A stretch of 64,000 nt of DNA from Dehalococcoidales bacterium (GTDB lineage: Bacteria > Chloroflexota > Dehalococcoidia > Dehalococcoidales > UBA2162), in contig JAFGCW010000093.1 in assembly GCA_016932435.1 (NCBI GenBank), forward strand, positions 1-64,000. The letters run 5' to 3'. Made by a program: the position numbers and the translations under genes. This document shows positions 1-6,860 of the stretch, in pieces. Positions within the stretch are counted from its first letter, which is position 1, and each line of letters opens with the position of its first letter. A model generated the notes under the pieces. That model made no database searches, was not told the DNA's origin, and saw only the letters and a list, made by a program, of their open reading frames with translations.

Positions 1-68
1 GTATGAGAAAACTACTCGTTATTATGAACGCCATCATGAAGACAGAGAAACCATGGCAATACGCTTAA
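1..68 (+). mobile_element. IS110-type transposase, C-terminal end (cut by window edge)
   Basis: The window opens inside a reading frame (frame of base 3) that reads RKLLVIMNAIMKTEKPW and stops with TAA at 66-68. This tail resembles the last residues of IS110/IS116/IS902-family DEDD transposases, which usually end in a basic KLL-ILNA-L segment followed by a Trp-containing tail. The rest of the element lies outside the window. The next reading frame is open directly after the stop codon, so the right end of the element probably sits close to base 70. The identification rests on a short tail and on memory of the family, so confidence is moderate. Confidence 0.55.
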
Positions 69-77
69 TCAAGACAG

Positions 78-743
78 TTGCTTTCCCCACAGGTGGAAGG
101 CAGACCTCCTCCGGTAGAATATGAAACGGCTTCAGCCTGGTATCAGGTCGAGGTAGATGCAAACAAGCTTCTAAACTGGTACCGTAACAAACTCACCGAA
201 AAAGGCTATCACAAATATACAGAGATGGTGTACAACAGTCTAAACGAGGTTCTTCTCCCCGATGATAATTTTGAAATCCATACTATAGGATTTTATCGTC
301 CGGAAATTCCGGAGATAAGTATCGAAGTTCACATCACTGACCTGCCTGATACTCAGGATTTCGTAATACTCGTTAATCATGAAATCACAGGCGCGTTCGA
401 TCCTCCCGAACCTCCACTCCCCGAGGATATAGACCGGATTACAATTAACTACTTAAGCTATAACGGTAATCCGCCGAAACAGGAAATCATTACAGATAGA
501 GGTGATCTTCGGAAAATCGTCGGTATTATTAACGACCTGCCCCTCCTTCCCGACGCGCCGATAATTCCAGCCGAGGGTATATTCAACATGTCAATACAAT
601 CAGCTTCACAGGGAGATATCAAACTTCTTTGTGACATGACTCTAAATGATTACCCGATGATACGAATACGTGGTCGTACCAGCCTGAAAGATGACCGTCT
701 TCACTTACTGAAAGTAGTAAACCGGCTGCTGGATATAGACTGA
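78..743 (+). CDS. Hypothetical protein, probably a 3' gene fragment behind an insertion sequence
   Basis: This 221-residue frame has no recognised family. The frame is already open at base 69, immediately after the IS110-type stop codon. The only early start is a TTG at 78 with no ribosome binding site in front of it, and the first dozen residues are Pro-rich and unlike a natural N-terminus. I infer that the insertion removed the original 5' end, perhaps including a secretion signal, because the next gene is a lipoprotein of similar style. The body is mixed alpha/beta, starting around AWYQVEVDANKLLNWYRNKL, with a Pro-rich linker near residue 112 (PPEPPLPED). It ends 19 bases before the next gene and could be co-transcribed with it. 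Function unknown. Confidence 0.6.
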   Translation: MLSPQVEGRPPPVEYETASAWYQVEVDANKLLNWYRNKLTEKGYHKYTEMVYNSLNEVLLPDDNFEIHTIGFYRPEIPEISIEVHITDLPDTQDFVILVNHEITGAFDPPEPPLPEDIDRITINYLSYNGNPPKQEIITDRGDLRKIVGIINDLPLLPDAPIIPAEGIFNMSIQSASQGDIKLLCDMTLNDYPMIRIRGRTSLKDDRLHLLKVVNRLLDID

Positions 744-762
744 CAGAATCTTTAGAGAATTC

Positions 763-1995
763 ATGAAAAAATTAATCATTATACTACTGGTGATAATCAC
801 GGTGCCGTTACCGGGATGTAGCAAACCGGATATCGGTGTGGCTAATGTTTCCGGTTTCAGCCATGAAATAAGTGTAAGAATACCTTACGATCCCATGGAA
901 GACTCATCGGCACGCCTGTATGTCAATAATGAAGGACGTGCTGTCTTCATCAAACCGAATGAAAACCGCCTGGGAAAGGTCAATGCCGAAAAAGAGTATT
1001 GCCCGGAAATCATCAGGGTCGACAAGAATGGTCTCCGGGAAACTCGGCAACTGGGTATTCTAAAGGCGTGGTATGAGTCCCGCGAAGGCAAATATTTCAT
1101 TGGAGTTGGTGGTAAATATTCTGTTGATTTTATAGATAAAGCCACCATGAAAACAACGGAGGTAATGGACAACTCACTGGTTTCTATACTCAGGGAATAC
1201 GATGCTGATTGTTTTGATATAAAAGCGGTATTTTACACTGTTCCCCTGACATCGAATCCCGGTATTGTAAGATTTGTCGGAATCTATGATATAGAAACCG
1301 GGAACGAAGTTATTGTCAGTCTGGAAGAAGACTATGTCAGTATCGATGGGATTGATTTCAACGATGAAACCATTCTGGTAAAAGCAGTCAAAAACAGAGA
1401 TGAACCACCCGACCTGTATATCCTCGGGCTTGACGGTGCTGTACAACTTAAACTCACTCTTGACTGGTCTCTGATACCAACATACTGCAATGCCTGTTTT
1501 ACACAGGGAGGAATAGTAATATATAACGGAAGGAAAACCATATCCTCCAGCCTGGGAAAATACTCGTGCAACGGAATATTGGAATGGTCGAAAATAATCC
1601 CCGTTACCGGAACTCCGGTACTTAAACGAATTCAAAACGGAAATGATGAACTGATTTTATTGACAGTCCGTTCCGGTGAAACAGACAGATATATCGGCTG
1701 CTTCAGTACCGATAACGGCAGTCAATTGTATGTAAATACCTTTCATGACGACCGGGCAGTATTTCCTCTTGATATTCCCGCCTGCTATTATCTTCATCCC
1801 CAGTGGTCGCTTTACCCTGAAATACCTCCTCCGAGTGGTCGTACATCATATTTCAACCAGAGTGAAGAAATCGCTTATATAGAAATTACCGAAGGCATTT
1901 ATTATTTCTCTGCTTCACCGAATGGGGACTATTGTGCGGTCGTAACAGACAACTGCTTATCTATATTTTCATATATCGGTGAAGGGACTCATTGA
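763..1995 (+). CDS. Putative lipoprotein with beta-propeller-like repeats
   Basis: The 410-residue product starts with a lipoprotein signal: MKK, a hydrophobic core IIILLVIITVPL and the lipobox LPGC with Cys19. The mature protein should be anchored on the outer face of the membrane. The body is beta-rich, and its C-terminal part holds WD/PQQ-like turns such as ASPNGDYCAVVTDN, which suggests a beta-propeller. That fold is inferred from pattern only, and no enzyme motif is visible. The gene follows the truncated frame at 78-743 at close spacing. Its stop codon overlaps the start of a 31-codon frame (TGATG), suggesting translational coupling. No specific function can be assigned. Confidence 0.7.
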   Translation: MKKLIIILLVIITVPLPGCSKPDIGVANVSGFSHEISVRIPYDPMEDSSARLYVNNEGRAVFIKPNENRLGKVNAEKEYCPEIIRVDKNGLRETRQLGILKAWYESREGKYFIGVGGKYSVDFIDKATMKTTEVMDNSLVSILREYDADCFDIKAVFYTVPLTSNPGIVRFVGIYDIETGNEVIVSLEEDYVSIDGIDFNDETILVKAVKNRDEPPDLYILGLDGAVQLKLTLDWSLIPTYCNACFTQGGIVIYNGRKTISSSLGKYSCNGILEWSKIIPVTGTPVLKRIQNGNDELILLTVRSGETDRYIGCFSTDNGSQLYVNTFHDDRAVFPLDIPACYYLHPQWSLYPEIPPPSGRTSYFNQSEEIAYIEITEGIYYFSASPNGDYCAVVTDNCLSIFSYIGEGTH

Positions 1996-2090
1996 TGAAA
2001 AAGATACTGGAACCGTATTTAACTGAGAACCTTACTACCAATATCAAACCATTGATGGAGAATATAGTATATAATACTTTACTGATATAA
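1995..2090 (+). CDS. Possible small coupled ORF (31 aa)
   Basis: A 31-codon frame begins in the TGATG overlap with the upstream lipoprotein and ends at TAA 2088-2090. It reads MKKILEPYLTENLTTNIKP and a short amphipathic remainder. The stop/start overlap favours translation by coupling. The length and the AT-rich promoter-like end (TATAATATAAA nearby) make it equally possible that this is the stump of a longer gene or a chance frame. No family is recognised. Confidence 0.25.
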   Translation: MKKILEPYLTENLTTNIKPLMENIVYNTLLI

Positions 2091-2172
2091 TATAAACTGG
2101 AAATCCCATAACCGAAGCTTCGATCATTGTCTATCCTTCAACGCGCGAGGAAAGAGGTATAGAGGTAATCAG

Positions 2173-2577
2173 ATGAATGCATGTACAATATGCCCGATAA
2201 ACCTGACTACACCTCGTCTCGTATACCGCTGGATTAATCCATTCCAGTACAAGCAGACCGTCGATGCTGAAATGATGCTTAAGCAGCGTAAAAGCGGTTC
2301 GCCTGGAGACGGCCCTCATCGACCTTCCAGAGAAACCCGTGTCATCATTGCCACTCTGGTAGGCATAGTCCTCTGCTGTACTATCGGAGTTATTATCGGT
2401 GCGAGTGTAGCCGGTTTCAGTGGAGTATTCGTTGGTCTCGTAGGCGGTATGCTTGTCGGAGGAATCGGTGGTTCTTACGTGGGAGAATTTCTCAAACGAC
2501 GGCATATCAGGAAGCTGGACCGTCAAGCTAATCCTGAAAAATCCGACCAGGATTCACAGGGACCGTTTATAAAATAA
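2173..2577 (+). CDS. Small glycine-zipper membrane protein, paralogue 1
   Basis: The 134-residue protein starts at ATG 2173 behind GAGGTAATCAG. A soluble N-terminal part contains WINPFQYKQTVDAE. Residues 55-105 form two membrane segments rich in Gly (VIIATLVGIVLCCTIGVII, then GVFVGLVGGMLVGGIGGSYVG), and a basic tail KRRHIRKLDR follows. It shares this architecture and the W-x-P-F/A-x-K-T-x-D-x-E motif with the proteins at 2636 and 4648, and is the most divergent of the three. GxxxG spacing favours tight helix packing or oligomers. Known proteins with such hairpins include envelope glycine-zipper proteins, holins and some bacteriocins, but nothing here picks among them. Function unknown. Confidence 0.7.
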   Translation: MNACTICPINLTTPRLVYRWINPFQYKQTVDAEMMLKQRKSGSPGDGPHRPSRETRVIIATLVGIVLCCTIGVIIGASVAGFSGVFVGLVGGMLVGGIGGSYVGEFLKRRHIRKLDRQANPEKSDQDSQGPFIK

Positions 2578-2635
2578 TGCAATCTTGTCTTGGAATTATA
2601 TCCGTTTTTCGTTGCATCTATTAGTTGAGAAGAAA

Positions 2636-2995
2636 ATGGTAATAAAGATAATGGATATGTTAAATAGAACATATACATCCGTTGAATTTCATACTGATCC
2701 CTGGGCTTATAAGACTGTTGTCGATGGCGAGTTGCGGATACAGAACAGGGACAGCAAAGATCCCGAACAGGGACCTCCACCCGAACCAGGCGACTCATAC
2801 TTGTTTATCGCCTCGATAGCCGGGATAATACTTGGTGGCGGTCTGGGAGTAGTCATCGCTATTACTCTAGCCGGTATACGGGCGATTGTCATCGGCCTTA
2901 TCGCCGGTTGTATCGCAGGTGGTATTATCGGCGCTTATATTGGCTCATACCTGAAAAAGCGAAAAAGGATTCACGGGGGGCCGTTTTTTAAATAG
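2636..2995 (+). CDS. Small glycine-zipper membrane protein, paralogue 2
   Basis: I place the start at ATG 2636 because the bases in front of it (GAGAAGAAAATGGTA) match those before the start of paralogue 3 (TGAAGAAAATGGTA), whereas the longer upstream frame is not conserved. The 119-residue product carries DPWAYKTVVDGELRIQNR, an almost invariant linker DPEQGPPPEPGDSYLFIASI, two Gly-rich membrane segments (GIILGGGLGVVIAI and GLIAGCIAGGIIGAYIGSYL) and the basic end KKRKR. Apart from the tail it is nearly identical in plan to 4648-5037, and DNA similarity is visible through the linker, so the two are recent duplicates. The stop codon overlaps a perfect inverted repeat at 2994-3036. Function unknown. 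Confidence 0.75.
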   Translation: MVIKIMDMLNRTYTSVEFHTDPWAYKTVVDGELRIQNRDSKDPEQGPPPEPGDSYLFIASIAGIILGGGLGVVIAITLAGIRAIVIGLIAGCIAGGIIGAYIGSYLKKRKRIHGGPFFK

Positions 2996-3036
2996 CCCTG
3001 TTCCTTAACCGAAAGATGTGATAACGGAACAGGGCT
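2994..3036. repeat. 11-bp perfect inverted repeat between paralogue 2 and the IS5-type remnant
   Basis: AGCCCTGTTCC (2994-3004) is exactly repeated as GGAACAGGGCT (3026-3036) around a 21-base spacer, just in front of the decayed transposase. It could act as a terminator for paralogue 2, although only a short A-run follows on this strand, or include the left terminal repeat of the IS5-type element. No matching right end was found. Confidence 0.6.
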
Positions 3037-3042
3037 GAAAAA

Positions 3043-3790
3043 ATGAACGCATATGAAAAGATAGTGAAATTAGCAGACAAAGATTTCAAATTGATAACCG
3101 GAGTAACGCGGGAAGACTTTGATACGATGCTGGAAGTGTTAAAGAGCAAATATGCCGAGGAGCACACCCAAGACGGGCAACCGGGTACGCCAGTGGAGCT
3201 GAGATTAACACTCGCATTGGCGTGAATACCGTTCGTTCCGGCATATGGCAAACGACCACCAAATCGTTAAAACGATAATCAGCAGGGCGGTGTTGTGGGT
3301 AGAGGACGTGTTAAGTAAATCATCTGAGCTTAAGCTAAAAGAATTGAAGGAACGATTCAAGCCCGGCGAAGAAGAACCCATAAGGATTGTGCTAACAGAT
3401 GTGGAAGAGCAACCCATAAAAAGGCCAAAATACAAACAGGAAAGCTCGTATTCCGGCAAAAAAACGGCACACGACTTTAAAATGTTCAAAGAAAGCCTTG
3501 CCGATATGTTACCGGAAAACATTTTGGCTTTGCTGGACAGCGGGTATCAGTGAATAGCCGAATATCTGCCCAATGCCTTGATTCCGTTCAAAATCACAAA
3601 AAAGAATCCGCTGACCGTGGAGCAATAAGCTTTTAATACCATGCTTTCCAAATTAAGGGTTGCTATTGAGCATATAAACCGTGAACTGAAGATTTTCAGA
3701 ATCTGCAAAGAAACTTACCGTGGAAAGGGTTAGTGAGGTTTGCTTAAAGTCAGACTTGATGCAAGTTTATACAATCACAGGATTGTTTTT
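3043..3790 (+). pseudogene. Decayed IS5-family transposase
   Basis: The N-terminal helix-turn-helix part reads KLADKDFKLITGVTREDF and then LEVLKSKYAEEH, as in IS5-family (HARBI1-like) transposases. The frame breaks near 3222. It continues in another frame from about 3224 (HMANDHQIVKTIISRAVLWV, then IVLTDVEEQPIKRPK), with a gap where the central catalytic block should be: SYSGKK runs straight into HDFKMFKES. After an in-frame TGA at 3551 the family pattern still goes on (IAEYLPNALIPFKITKKNPL, then AIEHINRELKIFRICKETYR), and a last frame change gives RLDASLYNH near 3770. At least two frameshifts, two stop codons and an internal deletion make it inactive. Its presence explains the rearranged look of 2600-5040. 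Confidence 0.8.
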
Positions 3791-3838
3791 TAGATGGTTA
3801 TGCACAGATAATTTATATAATGCGGGGTAGAATATAGC

Positions 3839-4462
3839 ATGAAAAACATAATCATTGCAGGCACGGGAAGAGTCGGTAAAACAACATTAGCGAGAAAAAT
3901 AAACGAAGAATTAAATTACTTTGTCATCAGTGTCGATAAACTTGCCGCCGTGTTTCAAGGGGCATATCCGCAATTGAATATTAAGCTTGGTTGGAATAGA
4001 AGGAAGGCCACCGACAATATAGCACCGTTCCTTGGTCATTTTCTTGGTGCATTTACTTCCAGTCACGGTGTTGCATATGAGCTAATCCTGCTGGCGCACG
4101 CTGTAAAAGGAAACAGGTTTGTGTTGGAAGGAGGTTATTTTAATTTTGATAAGATAGTACCTATTCTGAAAACGTATGGGATAGAAGAATTGAAAGACAA
4201 ATTTATTCTTATAGGGTTGGTGCAGAACAAGAAAACGGCTGATGAATTTTTCAACGATCTCAGGAAATACGATACGGAAGACGATTGGACATATGATCAT
4301 GATGATGATGAATTAAGAGAAGTATCTGAAGACGCCGTTTCATTCAATCGATCTATGACTGATCATTTAGCGAAATACGGCTTTACGATTTATGATACGT
4401 CTACGGAACGGAAGCAGGTTTTTAATAAAATCATAGAAGATATTAAATCGAAATTGGTTTAA
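3839..4462 (+). CDS. P-loop nucleotide kinase-like protein
   Basis: The 207-residue product opens with a beta strand and Walker A motif, IIIAGTGRVGKTTLARKI (about residues 4-21), followed by VISVDKLAAVF, the usual place of the acceptor-site Asp in small P-loop kinases. A strand FVLEGGYFNFDKI and a long C-terminal helix complete a compact kinase fold. Substrate cannot be read from the sequence; shikimate-, cytidylate- or polynucleotide-kinase-like roles are all possible. The gene is clearly more AT-rich than its surroundings and follows an insertion-sequence remnant by about 50 bases, which suggests horizontal acquisition. Its Asp-rich segment YDHDDDELRE near residue 154 is unusual. Confidence 0.7.
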   Translation: MKNIIIAGTGRVGKTTLARKINEELNYFVISVDKLAAVFQGAYPQLNIKLGWNRRKATDNIAPFLGHFLGAFTSSHGVAYELILLAHAVKGNRFVLEGGYFNFDKIVPILKTYGIEELKDKFILIGLVQNKKTADEFFNDLRKYDTEDDWTYDHDDDELREVSEDAVSFNRSMTDHLAKYGFTIYDTSTERKQVFNKIIEDIKSKLV

Positions 4463-4647
4463 ATCAAAACGATTGCGGGTCAAGCCCGTAAAGATAGAGA
4501 ACATCCACTAGTAAGCATTATCTACAGACAAAGTTTTTGATATCTGACCTTAACTACGGGAATCTTAGTTCAGGGACGGATCTAATAAGAAAATCTCCAC
4601 CCCAATAACTTTTCATCTTCCCTTTAACGGTATTTCTTTTGAAGAAA

Positions 4648-5037
4648 ATGGTAGAATATACGCAGGATATGGTTATTACTAATAATGACTCTATAATACT
4701 GACCTGGGGTGATCCGTTCGCGTTTAAGACCGCAACGGACGGTGAGTTACGGGTACAAAACAGGAACAGTAAAGATCCCGAACAGGGACCTCCCCCGGAA
4801 CCGGGCGATTCATATCTGTTCATCGCCTCGATAGTCGGGATAATACTCGGTGGGGGTTTGGGCGTAATCATCGCGATTAACCTGGTCGGTGCTAGTGCGA
4901 TCTTTATCGGATTGATAGCCGGGTGCATCGCCGGTGGCTTAATCGGTACCTATTTCGGCTCATACCTGAAAAAGCGGAAACGAAGAGAACAGGCCAGATT
5001 GCCACATTACAATGAGAAAGGACCTTTCAGCGACTAA
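4648..5037 (+). CDS. Small glycine-zipper membrane protein, paralogue 3
   Basis: The start is taken as ATG 4648, conserved in context with paralogue 2; an in-frame TTG at 4639 is the alternative. The 129-residue product has DPFAFKTATDGELRVQNRNS, the linker DPEQGPPPEPGDSYLFIASI, the Gly-rich segments GIILGGGLGVIIAINL and GLIAGCIAGGLIGTYFGSYL, and the basic KKRKRREQ. It lies only three bases ahead of lgt, so it may now share a transcript with that gene. The 185 bases between the P-loop kinase and this gene contain nothing recognisable. Duplication with 2636-2995 followed by insertion of the transposon is the simplest history. Confidence 0.75.
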   Translation: MVEYTQDMVITNNDSIILTWGDPFAFKTATDGELRVQNRNSKDPEQGPPPEPGDSYLFIASIVGIILGGGLGVIIAINLVGASAIFIGLIAGCIAGGLIGTYFGSYLKKRKRREQARLPHYNEKGPFSD

Positions 5038-5040
5038 CAC

Positions 5041-5919
5041 ATGATCGAGATCGGAGTAAATCCTGTTGCGTTTTTTAGTGTCAGGTGGTACGGCATCCTG
5101 GTTGCCCTTGGTGTTGCGGTACTGGTAATCTGGATAGCCTGGCATGTGCACAAAGATAAAAGAATTTCCGTAGACACCGTAATGGTGGCTGCCCTTGTTG
5201 GCATCCCTTCCGGAATCATTGTTTCGCGGGCTATTCATGTAATTGACCTCTGGGACTATTACAGCCAAAATCTGGGTGAAATTGTCAGCGGTATGGGATT
5301 GACTATCTGGGGGGCAATCCTTGGAGGTGTTCTTGGAATCTGGATCACCAGCAGGTTCACGAAATTCAAATTCGGTTACTTCGCGGATGTCCTGGCCCCC
5401 GGCCTGATACTGGCACAGATTATTGGAAGAATCGGCTGTACGATCAACGGATGCTGCTATGGCGAAGCATGCGATCTTCCGTGGGCAATTATCTATACCC
5501 ATCCTGAAACCTTCGGGCCTACCACTATTGCGGTTCACCCGACGCAGGTATACGAGATTATATTCCTCTTGATTTCGTTCAGTATTATCATGTTCCTGCG
5601 GAGACGTCTTAAACCGGAAGGCTCTCTGTTTTTTACTTACCTCGGAATGTACTCCGGCTGGCGAATCGCAATCGGTTTTATGCGTGAAGGCACGGATTTC
5701 CTCTTCGGTCTACACCAGGCACAGATTATCGGAATAATAGTGTTGCTGATAATCGTCCCGGTAATGATAGCAAAAACCAGGTGGGGAAAACCGGAAGTGG
5801 AACAGTCTGAAGAAACACCTTATAATGACGAATTGCCTTCGCATGAAACTGCTGAAGTATCCGGTAATGATTCCGGGGAAGAAACGGAAACTGATGAAAA
5901 CGAGGTGAAAAATGAGTGA
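5041..5919 (+). CDS. lgt: Prolipoprotein diacylglyceryl transferase
   Basis: Lgt transfers a diacylglyceryl group from phosphatidylglycerol to the lipobox cysteine of prolipoproteins, at the membrane. The 292-residue protein has the family's multi-pass layout with the N-terminal FFSVRWYGILVALGV, the loop GLTIWGAILGGVLGI, the signature GRIGCTINGCCYGEAC (about residues 139-154) holding the essential Arg, and HPTQVYEI (about 167-174). A charged, Glu-rich tail of about 40 residues follows the last membrane segment (from about residue 250) and is longer than usual. Several lipoproteins in this window (763, 21069, 34175) are expected substrates. The gene overlaps the next small membrane-protein gene by eight bases. 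Confidence 0.93.
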   Translation: MIEIGVNPVAFFSVRWYGILVALGVAVLVIWIAWHVHKDKRISVDTVMVAALVGIPSGIIVSRAIHVIDLWDYYSQNLGEIVSGMGLTIWGAILGGVLGIWITSRFTKFKFGYFADVLAPGLILAQIIGRIGCTINGCCYGEACDLPWAIIYTHPETFGPTTIAVHPTQVYEIIFLLISFSIIMFLRRRLKPEGSLFFTYLGMYSGWRIAIGFMREGTDFLFGLHQAQIIGIIVLLIIVPVMIAKTRWGKPEVEQSEETPYNDELPSHETAEVSGNDSGEETETDENEVKNE

Positions 5920-6088
5920 TCTTGGAATACTGGCTGTCGTCATATGGGTAGGATGTTTCGTGGTAGTATCGATAGATTCAGTCTACAAGAAGATAAATCC
6001 TGTGTTCTGGCGACTTGCCGCTCTTTTCGGCGGTCCCTTCGCCCTCCTCGCATATGGTATTATCCGGGATCGTAGATCCGAGAAATAG
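5912..6088 (+). CDS. Small membrane protein downstream of lgt (58 aa)
   Basis: The ATG at 5912 lies inside the end of lgt, behind the ribosome-binding-like GAGGTGAAA. The product MSDLGILAVVIWVGCFVVVS... has one hydrophobic segment at about residues 4-20, a polar turn with YKKINPVFW, a second at about 33-48 (LAALFGGPFALLAYGI) and a basic end RDRRSEK. The overlap suggests translational coupling to lgt. The layout recalls short two-helix membrane proteins of the PLDc_N type, but I do not claim membership. Too short for many gene callers. Confidence 0.6.
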   Translation: MSDLGILAVVIWVGCFVVVSIDSVYKKINPVFWRLAALFGGPFALLAYGIIRDRRSEK

Positions 6089-6093
6089 ACGAA

Positions 6094-6822
6094 TTATTTA
6101 TCTCCATGCCTGTTGATCATAGATAATCCCCAGGTCTTCCTGTCATCTGTAAGCACTCCCCCGATTGCGCATACTCTGATATCATCTCCCTGGTTCGTAG
6201 CTGCAGATATCCCGTAAATATATTCGGCAATCCCGGAGGGATTATCATAATCGTTCCCTATCACCGGCAGATCACCGGATGCGTCGAATGCCAGGGGATT
6301 TTCAAGGTTACCATTGTAGGTAGATATACCTGTCAGGGTTGCCTTTTCAGGCTTGATAAACCACGTGTTTGCCGGTGGCTTATCCGTAATAATACTCATA
6401 ATATAGACCGGTTCGGTTTCATCGGCAGGAAACGTTATAACCGCGGCTATCCTGGGTGTATGAAGGCTGTCCGGTTCATACCGGGCTCCGGTCATGATAT
6501 TCGTCAAATATTCAGCGCCAGGTACGGCACTGGTATGATAAAGCAGGCGGTATGTTTCATACACAGCTTCGGTCTGAATTCCATTGGTAACTGCTGCGAG
6601 ACCGATATTCTCATCGGTTATAACAGCGGTATAATGCCTGAGCCAGTCGTAAGGTTCATTTCCGACAGGTCCCATGATAATACCTTGGTCGGTTTTCGTA
6701 GCTCTTCTTTCACGGCTCTGTGGACTTCTGCCCGTAACAAGATAAACAAAGCATGGATTTCCCTGTTTTGTCCTGCCAAGAAATATCTGTCTTCCGGGAT
6801 ACGGGCTGTTCGGATTACTCAT
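6094..6822 (-). CDS. IMP cyclohydrolase-like protein (PurO family)
   Basis: The protein resembles the PF07826 family, whose archaeal member PurO closes FAICAR to IMP in purine synthesis. Visible family features are the N-terminal NSPYPGRQIFLGRT, FVYLVTGRSPQSRERR, a central YDWLRHYTAVI and the C-terminal GISAATNQGDDIRVCAIGG. The start is ATG 6822: it follows GGGAGGT by seven bases, while the longer GTG frame at 6849 has no site. That gives 242 residues, slightly longer than archaeal PurO. It lies downstream of recJ on the same strand, separated by a 38-base gap containing TTACGCAATTA. Catalysis is inferred, because bacterial members are little studied. Confidence 0.75.
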   Translation of the reverse strand: MSNPNSPYPGRQIFLGRTKQGNPCFVYLVTGRSPQSRERRATKTDQGIIMGPVGNEPYDWLRHYTAVITDENIGLAAVTNGIQTEAVYETYRLLYHTSAVPGAEYLTNIMTGARYEPDSLHTPRIAAVITFPADETEPVYIMSIITDKPPANTWFIKPEKATLTGISTYNGNLENPLAFDASGDLPVIGNDYDNPSGIAEYIYGISAATNQGDDIRVCAIGGVLTDDRKTWGLSMINRHGDK

Positions 6823-6860
6823 AGATCTACCTCCCTGTTGCTCTGACACTACTTACGCAA

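Noticed and set aside
2994..3036. Inverted repeat as a definite rho-independent terminator
   Set aside because: The loop is 21 bases and no T-run follows; it may instead include an IS end.
4554..4928. 124-codon minus-strand frame over paralogue 3
   Set aside because: It is the shadow of the Gly/Pro-rich plus-strand gene; the same shadow appears over paralogue 2.
6460..6846. 128-codon plus-strand frame inside the PurO-like gene
   Set aside because: No start site, and the minus-strand gene has clear family features and a good ribosome site.
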